Assembly (NCBI GenBank): GCA_963682025.1
Contig: OY821519.1
Location: 98,577,085-98,641,084, forward strand
Reading direction: 5' to 3'
Length of the DNA stretch: 64,000 nt
Source of the DNA: Cordilura impudica
Taxonomy: Eukaryota > Arthropoda > Insecta > Diptera > Scathophagidae
In this document: one piece after another, positions 9,787 to 22,300 of the stretch
How the letters are laid out: every line of letters starts with the position of its first letter
Numbering within the stretch: the first letter of the stretch is position 1
Made by a program: the position numbers and the translations under genes
The notes under the pieces: generated by a model
Databases searched by the model: none
What the model was told of the DNA's origin: nothing
The model's input: the letters and a program-made list of their open reading frames with translations, nothing else

Positions 9787-12731
9787 GATGTGTAAACATC
9801 TATAGGCGCAGGGGGGTAAATTTCTATTTCACAATACAATCACAAAAACAGCGTAACTCATATCGGTGTGAGCTGAAGCAGAAAACGCTGTGTGACTTAT
9901 GATTGTATTGGTGAAAAAATTATGATATGTTCTTTTCTAAACATTTTCCAATTGTCTTTCAAAAAACATCAATTGTATTTCACAAAACATCAATTGTATT
10001 TCTGAAACCATCAATATAATTTCAAAAAACATCATTTGAATTTCAGAAAACATAAACAGAATTTCAGAAAACATCAATATAATTTCAGAAAACATCATTC
10101 AAGTTTCAGAAAACATCAATTGAATTTCAGAAAACATCAATAGAATTTCAGAAAACATCAATATAATTTCGGAAAACATCATTCGAGTTTCAGAAAACGT
10201 CAATTGAATTTCAGAAAACATCAATAGAATTTCAGAAAACATCAAAATAATTTCAGAAAACATCATTCGAGTTTAAGAAAACATCAATTGAATTTCAGAA
10301 AGCATCAATAGAATTTCAGAAAACATCATTTGAATTTCAGAAAACATAAATAGAATTTCAGAAAACATCAATTGTATTTCAGAAACCATCAATATAATAT
10401 CAGAAAACATCATTTGAATTTCAGAAAACATAAATAGAATTTCAGAAAACATCAATTGTATTTCAGAAACCATCAATATAATATCAGAAAACATCAATAG
10501 AATTTCAGAAAACATCAATATAATTTCGGAAAACATCATTCGAGTTTCAGAAAACGTCAACTGAATTTCAGAAAACATCAATAGAATTTCAGAGAACATC
10601 AATTGTATTTCAGAAACCATCAATATAATATCAGAAAACATCAATAGAATTTAAGAAAACATCAATATAATTTCGGAAAACATCATTCGAGTTTCAGAAA
10701 ACGTCAATTGAATTTCAGAAACATCAATAGAATTTCAGAAAACATCAATATAATTTCAGAAAACATCATTCGAGTTTCAGAAAACATCAATTGAATTTCA
10801 GAAAGCATCAATAGAATTTCAGAAAACATCAATTGTATTTCAGAAACCATCAATATAGATTCAGAAAACATCATTTGAATTTCAGAAACATAAATAGAAT
10901 TTCAGAAAACATCAATATAATTTCAGAAAACATCAATTGTATTTCAGAAACCATCAATATAATATCAGAAAACATCATTTGAATTTCAGAAAACGTCAAT
11001 ATAATTTCAGAAAACATCAATTGTATTTCAGAAACCATCAATATAATATCAGAAAACATCATTTGAATTTCAGAAAACATAAATAGAATTTCAGAAAACA
11101 TCAATATAATTTCAGAAAACATCATTCGAGTTTCAGAACACATCAATTGAATTTCAGAAAACATCAATAGAATTTCAGAAAACATCAATTGTATTTTAGA
11201 AACCATCAATATAATTTCAGAAAACATCATTTGAATTTCAAAAAACATAAATAGAGTTTCAGAAAACATAATTTCAATTTCAGAAAACATAAATGGAATT
11301 TCAGAAAACATCAATATAATTTCAGAAAACATCATTCGAGTTTCAGAAAACATCAATTGAATTTCAGAAAGCATCAATAGAATTTCAGAAAACATCAATT
11401 GTATTTCAGAAACCATCAATATAATTTCAGAAAACATCATTTGAATTTCAGAAACATAAATAGAATATCAGAAAACATCAATAGAATTTCAGAAAACATC
11501 AATATAATTTCAGAAAACATCAATTGTATTTCAGAAACCATCAATATAATATCAGAAAACATCATTTGAATTTCAGAAAACATCAATATAATTTCAGAAA
11601 ACATCAATTGTATTTCAGAAACCATCAATATAATATCAGAAAACATCATTTGAATTTCAGAAAACATAAATAGAATTTCAGAAAACATCAATATAATTTC
11701 AGAAAACATCATTCGAGTTTCAGAACACATCAATTGAATTTCAGAAAACATCAATAGAATTTCAGAAAACATCAATTGTATTTTAGAAACCATCAATATA
11801 ATTTCAGAAAACATCATTTGAATTTCAAAAAACATAAATAGAGTTTCAGAAAACATAATTTCAATTTCAGAAAACATAAATGGAATTTCAGAAAACATCA
11901 ATATAATTTCAGAAAACATCATTCGAGTTTCAGAAAACATCAATTGAATTTCAGAAAGCATCAATAGAATTTCAGAAAACATCAATTGTATTTCAGAAAC
12001 CATCAATATAATTTCAGAAAACATCATTTGAATTTCAGAAACATAAATAGAATATCAGAAAACATCAATAGAATTTCAGAAAACATCAATATAATTTCAG
12101 AAAACATCAATTGTATTTCAGAAACCATCAATATAATATCAGAAAACGTCATTTGAATTTCAGAAAACATAAATAGAATTTCAGAAAACATCAATATAAT
12201 TTCAGAAAACATCATTCGAGTTTCAGAAAACATCAATTGAATTTCAGAAAACATCAATAGAATTTCAGAAAACATCAAAATAATTTCAGAAAACATCATA
12301 CGAGTTTCAGAAAACATCAATTGAATTTCAGAAAACATCAATAGAATTTCCGAAAACATCAATTGTATTTTAGAAACCATCAATATAATTTCAGAAAACA
12401 TCATTTGAATTTCAAAAATCATAAATAGAATTCAAGAAAACATCAATTGAATTTCAAAAAGCATTATTTTAATTGCTGAGAACATTAATTGTATTTCAGA
12501 AAACATCAATAGAATTTAAAAAAGCATCATTTGAATTGCTGAAAACATTAATTGTATTTCAGAAAACATCAATTGAATTTCAGAAAACATCAATTGCATT
12601 CCAGAAAACATCAATTGAATTTCAGAAAACAGCATAATCGACTTATCTTTTATGCACTGGAAAATATGATGTTGATGTTTTCTTTAATTATTAGATGTTT
12701 ACACATCTCCCTTGTGATCGGACTCACATGA
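9787..12731 (+). mobile_element. Array-carrier family, copy 2 (21-bp minisatellite inside)
   Basis: Left end GATGTGTAAACATC, then GGCGCAGGGGGGTAAATTTC and CACAATACAATCACAAAAAC, then ATTATGATATGT. The tandem array starts directly after this block. The right end is AGATGTTTACACATCTCCC then GTGATCGGACTCACATGA. T-runs flank both ends (9771-9786 and from 12732). The two end blocks match copies 1, 3 and 4, which contain no array or quite different arrays. Confidence 0.8.
9947..12628. repeat. 21-bp minisatellite with higher-order repeats
   Basis: The monomer is close to ATTTCAGAAAACATCAATAG plus one base, with recurring variants (CGAGTTTCAG, ATAATATCAG, AACCATCAA). About 2.7 kb, roughly 125 monomers. 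A marker (TTCAGAAACATAAATAG) recurs at about 10881, 11447 and 12034. That gives two adjacent higher-order units of 566 and 587 bp, differing by one monomer. Because 21 is a multiple of three, the minus strand stays open as MFSEI-type heptapeptide repeats. This is a by-product of the period, not evidence of a protein. Confidence 0.93.
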
Positions 12732-13650
12732 TTTTTTTTTTTTTTAATTTAAATGGCGATTAACAATATCACTAAAAACGTATTTTTCTCAATGGCAATT
12801 TATAAAATCACTTGTCACTTTGTTTAGGCTAGAATAAGAATAAAACAACTTGCTAAGAAAACGAAAAAGTGTGGAAAGGAATGTAAACAAAAAATCGTCA
12901 GAAACGGAAAATGAGACTTTTTTCACACCGTTTACTTCTCTACTCCGCTCTCGTACAAACACAAAACGCAAGCCTATACACGCAAGTGGAAACGCACCGT
13001 CTAACTACCCTCATAAACTATTTGAAAGCCTTGTTTCCCGTTAAATTCAAACCCACCATAATATTTTCAAACAATCCGAAATAAGCACACCAACGTGGAT
13101 GCCTTCATTAAAAATACTAACGAATTCAGTAGAATAGCCATAGTTGTGTTCTATTGTATAAATTTTAAATGGAATTGGTGAACCATCATTTCAATTTAGG
13201 TACTTCTATTTTGAGATCTAATTAAGCACTTTTAAGGTGTAGTCTTAACGCAACATTAACTAAGATTTTTATATCAACTACGAGTACATTGAAAGCGTAC
13301 ATAACATTTTAAACCACATATTAACATGTGGAAGTATTGTTAATGAGTTCTAAATAAGTAATAATACTCAACACCACATTAAAGAATCAGAAATAAATTC
13401 AAGAGTTAATTATAGTGAAGTATAAAAGTAAAGTACAATAAGGAAGAATGTTAAAGTCTAGTGACTATACGTTACCCTTTTCCTGGTGCTCCTCAAAAAT
13501 CACAGAGTCTCGTTCATCACTTGTGCTTAGTACGGTTATGTTAATAATAATAATGCTTAAAACCAACAACAACAAAAAACAATATTTAAATATCGATGAT
13601 TTATTTTTATTATTAAATATTTATTTTTAAGTAAATATTTTTCAATAATA
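12732..13650. other. No recognisable feature
   Basis: Overlapping short frames at 12789-13044 on both strands show no family motif. The rest is AT-rich. Confidence 0.5.
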
Positions 13651-13946
13651 ATCTAACCCACGGGTTCCCAACCGGTGGTATATGGACCCCATAGGGGTAT
13701 GTGGAGCACTCCTCGGTGGTACAAGAAGCGCGGCCGTTAAGAAAATTTATTTTCCAATTATTGATAATATCTCATTGTTTTAAAATTTTGGTTTTCTTAA
13801 AGTAAATTTCCTAAAACTAAATACAATAACTAATATGTACATATGTACGAGTATGTACGAGTATTTCTTATTTTTGAAATAAGCCGTTGTATGAAAAAGC
13901 ATTAGTAGGCTTTGAAATTTTGGTTGTAATAGAAAAGAGACATACA

Positions 13947-16399
13947 CAGGGCCTGTTATAGCCACTTGGAAGCCCGTGTCAAGAAACATACGTGGCCCTC
14001 TATATAATTAAAAAAATTGTTTTAAAAATTTGTTGTTTTGGTAAAAAATTCAATAAGTTTGTCAATATTAATTTTTTCCGTTGTCAATGTTGATTTCCGC
14101 GCTTGGAGAATTAGATTTGTTTGATGCAATAAAACCAAAACCTTCATCCAAATTGTAGACATTAATACACATTCAAATGTTGACAGATATTTGTTAAACG
14201 ATTTAATCTGAGCCTGAGCGTCGGCTGGAAGACTACATAGCTCAAATTCGTTGACAGCTGATAATAAGGATTTCAAATGAAGGGCAACTGGCTTAACAGC
14301 ATCTATTCTTGCAGACCATCTAGTTTTTGAAATGTTGTGTAAAGAAATTCCGTGAAGATGTTTTTTTAAAACCTCCCATCTTTTTGGACTACTACCAAAA
14401 AAATTATATACTTGTTGAATAGTTCCGAAGTATGTTATTGGTTCTTTACAGCATTCTGCTGAGTCAGCTCCAACAAGATTTAAAGTATGATTGCCGCAGC
14501 TGCTGAACGTGCAATTTGAATTTTCGAGCAAAAGGAGTGCTTGTACGCCGTTATATTTTCCAGCCATATTACCACCATTATCATATCCTTGCCCGACAGA
14601 GTTCTGAAAATCCAAGGTTAAATGTTTTAAGAGACTTAATAAGCGACCAGCAATTTCTCTGCCGGTTTTTTCCGAAAAATCATCAAAACATAGAAAGCGT
14701 TCTTCAATTGAAAAATCCAATTCACTTAATTTAACATAACGAATAATCAAAGTTGTTTGCTCCTTATGAGGTGTATCTGGAGTTGCATCAGCAATAATAG
14801 AAAAATACTTAGCGTTATTAATTTCATCAATAATTTTTCTTTGAACAAATGAGCCACATAGGTCGATAAACTCGTTTTGAATTTTATTTGAAAGATAATG
14901 AACTTGCAATCTTTTTTTTTCTTCTTGTGATGCTCTAACTTTTGTAACATGCTCTGATAATATCGGATCATATTTACTTAAAAGTTCAACAAAGCCAAGA
15001 ACATTTCCATTATTTGGGTTTCCAATACGCTGATTAGATCCAAAAAAAGACAGTCCTCTCTCGGAGAGAAAAAATATTATATCAAGAAAACGCTCCAACA
15101 GCTTTTTCCAATATGTAACTTCATTTTATAGTTCTTTTACCAGTAAGTTATCTAATCCACGATTAGCTAAAGCAGCCTTTTGCGCATTTTTCCGTGAAAT
15201 ATACATTTCCTTGTGTAAAATAGAATTCTCGTGAGATTTTATCCGCTCATTTAACTTCTTCCAACCATTTTTTATGTTGTATCCCAATTTATCTGTTAAA
15301 TATGAGAAATGCGTGTTGTTGTTTAAAATGTAACATGGAGCACAATAAATTGATAGGTTTTGGGCGCTCCAGCATATCCAATCTATTTCACAAGATTCTC
15401 CATTTGCAAGTTTTTTTTGAAAGTAAACGATATGGAAATCCACGGTTGGTTGCGTCTTTCGAAATATTTTTTGGGATTTCAAACCGAGTAATTTTCATAA
15501 ATGATTTCATTTGCGCTTGATTATTTTTATCAAGTACTCCAATATCCGTACACTTTAATGTTTCAGTATTCAATAGATTTACTTTAATTTCTTCACCTTC
15601 CGTTGGCACGGTCCTCAATTGATCATTTTCATCTGGTAATTCCATTGCACTAACTACATCCTCTCGCACTGTGATTACAATTTCAATACTCTCAATTTCA
15701 ACAGTATTTTCATTCAGTTCCTCTATTTCGATAACCGTATCGCTTACTGCAGTTTCAACTGTGGATTTTTCTGTATTAAATGTTGAAGGTCTTTCTGGTT
15801 GATTTGATGAATCCTTATTAAAAAAATGTGAAATCGGTTTTAAACTTTTAATAGCTGACCCTTAAGTTTTTTCTTTTGCCTTTTGCTGGCGCCACTTTCA
15901 AAAGATCTCTTCATGTTTTAATTACCTACCTAGTATATATATTTTTATTTATTATCAATAATCAAAGACACAAAAAATATTACCAGTTATTTTAATTTTT
16001 GGAAGTTTAAAGAATTCAGTTATAAAATTCAATAACACTTTAATAATGAATAGAACAAAACACTTTAACAATATTTTTAAGGTTTAACCACCTCCAAGAT
16101 AGACCACTAAATACTTAATAAACTTTTATTATACAAATTTGAATGTAACATGGAACAACTCTAAGCCTACTACGATTTTTTATTTTTTTATTTAAAAATT
16201 TCAAAGCCTACTACGATTTCTTATTTTATATTTGAAAATTTTAATTTTAAGATTTTTTTTGTTGTGCCCTACGTAAAAGTGTGAAATAAACTTTTTAATC
16301 GTTTTGTATTGTTTCAAATATGTAGTGTTGTTTGGAGGCCCCCCTGAATTAACAGGCCCATGTCAAACGACCCTCTTGACCCCCCTCTTCCTGGGCCTG
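13947..16399 (-). mobile_element. Inner hAT element (TTF/DUF4371 type) nested in the outer hAT
   Basis: The ends are CAGGGCCTG on the left and, read inward, CAGGCCCAG on the right. Both are flanked by an exact GACATACA duplication (13939-13946 and 16400-16407). The element is 2,453 bp and its transposase runs on the minus strand. It inserted between the left end and the coding region of the outer hAT, so it is the younger of the two. Confidence 0.9.
14022..15911 (-). pseudogene. TTF-type zinc finger / DUF4371 hAT transposase, broken
   Basis: Starts with an ATG near 15911 and a basic leader (KRSFESGASKRQKKK), usual for ZMYM1-like hAT transposases. Next come an acidic stretch and a TTF-type finger region (DWICWSAQNLSIYCAPCYIL ... 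H near HKEM). Then the DUF4371/RNase H-like core follows, with FSIIADATPDTPHKEQTT (first catalytic Asp), GQGYDNGGNMAGKYNGVQ (second Asp region), CGNHTLNL and TRWSARIDA. Breaks: a frameshift after KKK, one extra A in an A8 run near 15412, and a TAA near 15127. The C-terminal dimerisation domain is missing after about 600 residues. The inner hAT is therefore non-autonomous. Confidence 0.88.
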
Positions 16400-16695
16400 G
16401 ACATACATATATAATAGCAAAATAGTAAGAAGATTCATTATTAAAATTACTTATAAGGGTTTGGTTTAAAGTTCCTGAATTTTTAATATTTTTCGGTTCT
16501 ATATGCACTATTAGTGTAATTTAATTATCAAATTGTTATTCTTTTTACTACTAAAACGTGTATAAAAAATAAATATATATAACGGTTTTCGATTTATTTT
16601 GGTAAGTACAATAAATAAGCCAGTGCATAATTATTTGCTTTAGATTCCAGAAATAATTATTTTTTTCTTATCGACACGTAACCCATACTATCACA

Positions 16696-18170
16696 ATGTC
16701 AAAGAAGCGTTGTTATCAGGACTCTTATACTCAATTCGGCTTCACTTTCTAAGTTGACAAAGATGGATTGCAAAGGCCACAATATATACTTTGCTCTAAA
16801 GTACTTAGTAATGGTTATATGAAACCATCCAAACTTAAGGAACATCTACAAGCAGTCCATCCAAGCAACGTTAATGACACAGAACCTTTATTCAAAATTA
16901 AGAGAGCCTGATTTGAAACAAGTGAAAAGCTCACCAATTACGGATTTGTTCCCGTGAAAAAAACCAGCTTCAGAAGCAAGTTATCGTGTGGCATTGAGGA
17001 TTGCGAAAGATAAAAACCTCATACAATCGTAGAAACTTTGATTAAACCATGTGCGATGGAAATGGCGGAAATTATGTATGGTAAGGACGCGAAACTTAAA
17101 ATATCACAAATCCCACTATCGAACAACACTATTCACGACCGAATTAAAGATATGTCAGAAGATGTCTTAAAGCAGATTGTGGAGCAAATACAAGAAAGTT
17201 CAACAAAAATTGGATGAATCCACTGATGTTTCTAACTGTGCTCAACTTATCGTTTTTGTTAGATATGTGTATAGAAACGAAATCAAAGAAGATTTTCTTT
17301 TTTGTGAACCTCTAACAGAATCTACAAAGGCTGTGGATATTATGTCAATTATGAACAATTTTTTTGTTGCCAATGGGCTTTCTTGGAATAATGTGGGAGC
17401 TATTTGTACTGATGTTGCTCCAGCTATGCTCGGCAAAAATTCTGGATTTATTGCTCTTGTGAAACAGATAAACCCAAATGTTTTTTCTAGTCATTGTGTT
17501 CTTCATCGTCATGCTTTGGCATCAAGACTCTTCCTTCCTATTTCAAAGAGGTATTGGATATTGTCGTGGAAACCGTAAACTTTATCAAATCAAGGGCATT
17601 GAATCACCGCCTATTTAAAGTGTTATGCGAGGAAGTTGGGTGCGCACATACCATACTTCTTTTGCATACAGGAGTACGTTGGCTATCCAGAGGAAAAGTT
17701 CTTAGCCGGGTTTTTGAATTTAAATCTCAAATTGAGACATTTCTACGTGACAAAGAATCAACTCTTCTGCTTCACTTCATGGATCCCAGCTTTGTGCTCT
17801 CTTTAGCTTACCTTGCAGATATATTTAGCCATTTAAACTCCTTAAATATATCACATCAAGGTAGAGGTATGACTATATTAGATGCCGAGGAGAAAGTTAC
17901 ATCATTTCAAGAAAAGTTGGCTCTCTATGGCAGAAGAGTTAAAAAGTGAAAATTACGCCAATTTTTCGCTTTTGGATAAAATAGTTTCCTTGCAAGTTAA
18001 ACGTGAAATTGATATCAAGGTTCTGGACTGGAAAATTTTCAAATAACTTTCGATGGAATTATTCCTCGCACATTTGTAGTTGATAAATGGATAAGAAACC
18101 CTTTCACCATTTCATTGGATCAAATTAGTGATGCTGAATTGCAGAATAACAAAAAACAACGTTCCCACTA
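16696..18170 (+). pseudogene. ZBED5/SCAND3-like hAT transposase, broken
   Basis: The ATG at 16696 begins a BED-type finger (PQYILCSKVL ... LKEHLQAVH). The first zinc Cys appears to be Tyr, and a TAA sits about 18 codons in. The catalytic core follows: LDESTDVSNCAQL (first Asp), ICTDVAPAMLGKNSGF (the usual G after TD is V), SSHCVLHRHALASR. After a frameshift near 17530 come GVRWLSRGKVLSRVFE and the tail block VDKWIRNPF. Several frameshifts and stops lie between 16900 and 18100. The frame ends at about 490 residues, before the usual C-terminal dimerisation block. Inactive copy. Confidence 0.85.
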
Positions 18171-18489
18171 AATTTAATATTTAATTTAATTTTTTTTTTT
18201 AATTTTTAATTAATTACTTTTAAATATAAGGTGAATAAATTTTTTTTATATATAATATTGATTTTTTTTCTGTATATAAATATTCAAACACTACTCCCTT
18301 TTTCCTCCTTCCCATAACCTATTTTCCTGAGATAAACACAATGCACTGCATCTGTAGGGGGCATCCCCTGAGTGTTGGTTAATAAATAAAAAAAAAAAAT
18401 CAATAAAACTTAGGCGTAAGATTCCAAATTGTTACCATAGGGTAAGATTATCAAAAAATGTTGGGAATCAGTGATCTAACCCATAAAAA

Positions 18490-20010
18490 CAAAGTTTTTA
18501 TTAAAACTCTTTCTTTTTTTGCGTACACAGTACAACATTTTTCAGCTCATTGATTTGGGACTCAATTCTGAGAATTGCAACTGAAAGCAGCCCGAAAAAT
18601 AAGAACTGCAACATTCGTTTCGTCAAGTTGGCTGCCATTTTGTTATAACTCGGTAACCGTATGGAATATCTCTTTTGTGTCTGAAACAAAGTTGTAGAAA
18701 TTGAATAGGAGAAAAAAAAAGCGGAACAAACCTACCCGAAAAAAGGGCATCCAGTGCCTTAAAAATCGCAAAATTACCCATTACCTCCACCCCCCCCCCA
18801 TTTTCACCTTTTTTTCTCCTACTCAATATCTACAACCTTGTTTCGGACACAAAAGAGATACTCCAAGCTTCAGTTTTTGGCGGAATGCTTTGAAATTCGA
18901 AAGTAGCGTTCTCTTTGTATATTCAGCTCTAACGAATATAATTTTTTGTTAAGTCATTGTGGAAATTTTCTGGAAAATATCATCAAACTTCAATTAAGAG
19001 CATATTTTCACACATTTGTATAGAAAGTGGTCAATATCAGTCGATTAGTGCTATACCGACGCCACAATTTTGGTCGGAATGGCTTGAAATTTTTTATGAG
19101 TAATCTATGAATATAGCCAATTAAAAACTGTGAAAAAATTTAAAAAAAAATGTTTAATATTTTTTTCACTTTTCTTTTTCGAGTAGTTGTTCCCACACGC
19201 CAACATTTCTGTCCAAATGCTTTGAAATTTTGAAAACATATCTTCTATATATATTTAGATTAAAATACTAAAAGTTTTTTCCAAGTGTTCTTGAAAAATT
19301 TTTTGTACATATGCATCAAACATATACGAAGAACATATTTCCATACATTTGGGTGGAACGTGGATGATCTTTTTCGAGTAGTAGTTAGCCCACTCCATAG
19401 TTTTTATCAGAATGCTTCAATATTTTAGAAGACTAATCTATTTATATAACTGACTTCCAAATATGTAAAATCATACCATGTATTTTTAGGAAAAATTTTT
19501 TTTAAATGACGTCAAACATCTATGAAGTTAATATTTTCATACATTTGTATAGAAAGTCGTCGAGCTTTTCCGAGTAGTAGTTTGCCCACGCCAGTGGGAC
19601 ATTCCGCTTCAAGTGAAATTTAATGATGATATTCCTGATATCTGTACGATTCTAAAAAGTATAAATTTGTTATACTAAATACCTATATTTAACTTTTTAC
19701 ATAATTTCAAACATGACAAATGTTATTTTTTACTATTCGAGCTACTCGTTGAGCTCGAGTAGCTCATTAGCTCGAGTAATGGGGAGCCCTGCTCCGTACG
19801 GTTACCGAGTTATAACCGTGTTACTATATACAAAAAGTGATATAAATCCACCTTGAGCAAAAAAATTCGTATGACCATTAAATTATAATGGCAGCCAACT
19901 TGACAAAACAAATGATACAGAAGTTCTTATTTTTGGAGCTACTAATTGGTGCAATTGTCAGAATTGAGTCCCAAAATCATGTGTTGTACTGTGTTATGCA
20001 TATGAGTTTT
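18490..20010. repeat. Interrupted palindrome (foldback-like), about 230-bp arms
   Basis: Arm 1 (18490-18722) read on the minus strand and arm 2 (18806-18859 continued at 19795-20010) match closely. Shared blocks include ATGGCAGCCAACTTGAC, AGAATTGAGTCCCAAA, CGGTTACCGAGTTATAAC and ACACAAAAGAGATA. An 83-bp spacer separates the arms, and about 935 bp of other DNA (18860-19794) interrupts arm 2. Both arms translate to MAANLTK-type frames, but each stops soon and differs by indels, so coding is not supported. Confidence 0.7.
18860..19794. repeat. Degenerate tandem repeats of about 190-220 bp
   Basis: Three to four diverged units share CATTTGTATAGAAAGT, TTTTTCGAGTAGTAGTT, GCCCACGCCA and GAATGCTTTGAAATT, at about 19010, 19180, 19350 and 19550. 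The block ends AGCTCGAGTAATGGGGAGCC, whose complement (GGCTCCCCATTACTCGAG) resembles a hAT terminus. The left boundary lacks the mirror image. This block interrupts the palindrome arm. Confidence 0.65.
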
Positions 20011-20460
20011 GAATCTCTCCGTGACTGTGCGTCACTTTGCGTGACTATTTTAAAATTAATCTTTGGTCACAAATCTATGGACAAAGTTTCATATCGATCG
20101 GATGAGGGAAAGTGAAGTTTTAATCTCTCCGTGACTGTACGTGACTATGCGTGACTGTGCGTGACTATGTCAAAGTTAATCTTTTTTCACAGCAAGTCTA
20201 TCACCCAAGTTTTAGATCGATTGGATAAGGGCAAATGGGTTTTAAATCACTCCGTAACTGTGCGTGACTAAGTCAAAGTTAATCTTTTTTTCACAGCAAG
20301 TGTATGGATCAAGTTTCAGATCGATCGGATGAGGGAAATGACATTTAAAACACTCGATGACTGTGCGTGATTAATCTGTAGTCACAACAAGACCAAGTTT
20401 CAGATCAATTGTATTAAGGGGAATGGGGTTGACCCACGACAGACAGACAGACAGAGAGTA
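20000..20460 (+). repeat. Four tandem units of about 105-125 bp followed by GACA microsatellite
   Basis: Each unit carries CTCCGTGACTGTGCGTGACT, AAAGTTAATCTTT and AAGTTTCAGATCGATCGGAT-like blocks (starts near 20003, 20120, 20245 and 20350). Inside the units GTGACTGTGC itself repeats. The last unit runs into GGGTTGACCCACGACAGACAGACAG, a layout seen next to GTCY microsatellites. Confidence 0.75.
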
Positions 20461-20480
20461 TGAGTTAAAAGAAAGAGTTT

Positions 20481-20664
20481 CAAAAAAAATATTTCTTTTA
20501 TATTTGAGGAATTAAGCAAGGATTTCCACAATTTGCTTATCATTCAGTGTTTTGAATGATAGACAGGTTTTTTTTTAGAAAAAAATATATTTTAAATGTA
20601 ATTCTAGTATCCCTGCCAAATTATAGGCTTCCTCAAGCTCCTTAATGATTTCGTAGTTAAAGCT
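20481..20664. other. Spacer, nothing recognised
   Basis: AT-rich. Confidence 0.5.
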
Positions 20665-20666
20665 AT

Positions 20667-20920
20667 ATATCGCACACATAATTCAAACGTGACTCAACTC
20701 GAAATTTTCAATTTTCAGAAATCGACAATTGAAACAATTAAATTATAAAGAAAGACATAACATAAAGCAAGACATAACTGTCTTTTAGCAACAGTTAACA
20801 ACAACAAAACACACTGATATTTTTTTATGGATAAACAAGTGTATTGTACATAGTTTAAGCATGTAAAAACGAAAAATTAAAATTTTGAGTTGAGTTACTT
20901 TTGAATTATGTGTGCGATAT
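20667..20920. mobile_element. MITE-like element with about 43-bp inverted ends
   Basis: ATATCGCACACATAATTCAA at the left is mirrored by TTGAATTATGTGTGCGATAT at the right. The match continues through the ACTCAACTCxAAATTTT block. It is 254 bp, non-coding and AT-rich inside. TA-rich flanks would allow a Tc1/mariner-type TA duplication but cannot prove it. Confidence 0.75.
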
Positions 20921-21164
20921 CTTTGTCTACTGAGCCATTATTTTAGGGTAAGAAATAGAAAATGGTAACTGGAGGCTAAATCCTGAGAGCGGCCTAAACC
21001 ATATCGTCAATTTTTGGTTGTAGCGACCACAAATGGGAACCCGGAACGATTGGCGTGAATAGTGTTTTTATGCGATAACAACGAGTGCCCATAGTACTTC
21101 TTGAGCTTCTCCTTGATTTCCACAAAAAGTAATGTTTTATGAGGACACGAAACTCCCTTTCTTT

Positions 21165-21390
21165 CCATTTTTATACCACACCACACCACTGTTCAGAGGG
21201 TAAATATCAGTTTGCCATTCCTTTTGTAACACAACGAAATTTGAATTTGAGACCTCATCAAGTATATATATTATTGATCCTTATAATAACTCGACACAAT
21301 AGGCTAGGTCCGTCTTTCCATCCGTCTGTTTGTCTGTTGAAATCACGCTCATTCAAAAAATAAAGCATCTATCAGGATAATATTGTTTGT
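21165..21390 (+). repeat. mini-me-like element with GTCY tract
   Basis: TATACCACACCACACC, then CATCAAGTATATATATTATT, TTGATCCTTATAATAACTCG, GGCTAGGTCCGTC, a (TCCG/TCTG)n tract at 21308-21338 and GTTGAAATCACGC. This order is familiar from interspersed repeats of flies. It differs in sequence from the main GTCY family here. Confidence 0.6.
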
Positions 21391-22300
21391 CAGTATTTCG
21401 AGCAGGTTACTTTTAAAAATGTGGTAAATCGGGAGTCCCTGTACCAAAAAATGGCTTGAAATGTGGAGGCACCTCTAAAAATTGATATAACATTTCATAT
21501 ATAAAACTAAAAATAGCGTTTCGCAGATTTGGAATGCGATAAGTTTGATGAATGTAAAACGTTTAGTTATATTTGAATTTTTATCTAAATTACATATACA
21601 ATATTTAAGCAATTATTTTAAATATTTTGAGGGACATTTTACAATCTAGCGGATATATATTTCTTTTTTTTTTTTTCAATTATCAGTATTAAGATTAATA
21701 CAACCATAAATAGTATTGGTTTTACTTCTCAAAACCAAATCTCTATTTGACAGCTAATGTTTCTCTCAATTGAAAAAAAAAAGAAAAATATTTCTGACAT
21801 ACATTTGAAATGCGAATGATTGACGAAACAGTCATTATAAATATTATATCAATGGTACGAGTACAACTACGAACACGAGTAATAAGCACTTAATATGCAT
21901 GCACTCACGTGTAAAAATGTGTTAATTTTCAAGTAAACAGAAAATTGCAAAAATTTAAGCGAAATAAATTGATATTTTTAGCTGATTTTTTTTTACGAAT
22001 ATACCAGTTTTTAGCAACAAAGCTACATGTATGAGGCATTCTATACGAACTTTTTAAAGAAAAAAAAATTTTTTTTTTTATTTACAAATTTTTTTATTAA
22101 AATCAATTGGATTGAATTAAGCAACCGATAACAAAAGTAACAAACAATTAATTTCCTCTGAATTGAAAGATAAAACCATACTACTCATAAGAAAAATAAT
22201 GAAAAGGATATTAGATCCAAACCGTGGGATTAAGATAACGGATAAGATCACCTAATTCTATATTTTATATAGCACCAGGGCGGTTAAAAAAAGTCCGAAC
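21391..22300. other. AT-rich spacer, nothing recognised
   Basis: About 900 bp with long A/T runs. No coding signal or repeat match to the rest of the window was noticed. Confidence 0.5.

Larger units (their letters stand above)
13659..18473 (+). mobile_element. Outer hAT element (ZBED5/SCAND3-like) with exact 8-bp duplication
   Basis: The left end is CACGGGTTCCCAACCGGTGG. The right end read inward is CACTGATTCCCAAC. ATCTAACC occurs exactly at both flanks (13651-13658 and 18474-18481), the 8-bp duplication made by hAT transposases. It holds a broken plus-strand transposase (16696-18170) and a complete second hAT element at 13947-16399. Its own length without the insert is about 2.35 kb. Confidence 0.92.

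Noticed and set aside
10273..12422. Long minus-strand frames of MFSEI/LMFSEIQ repeats as a coiled or fibrous protein
   Set aside because: They follow from a 21-bp tandem repeat without stops. Frames break wherever a 20-bp monomer occurs, and the array lies inside a non-coding transposon.
9947..12628. CRISPR-like array
   Set aside because: There are no unique spacers between repeats, the 21-bp units are contiguous, no cas genes are present and the host is an insect.
12789..13044. Overlapping 60-64-codon frames on both strands
   Set aside because: Low-complexity Lys/Arg/Ser-rich sequence with no motif; chance frames.
18501..20115. MAANLTK-type frames on both strands as a small secreted protein
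   Set aside because: They are the two arms of one palindrome, differ by frame-breaking indels and stop quickly. No wider coding support.
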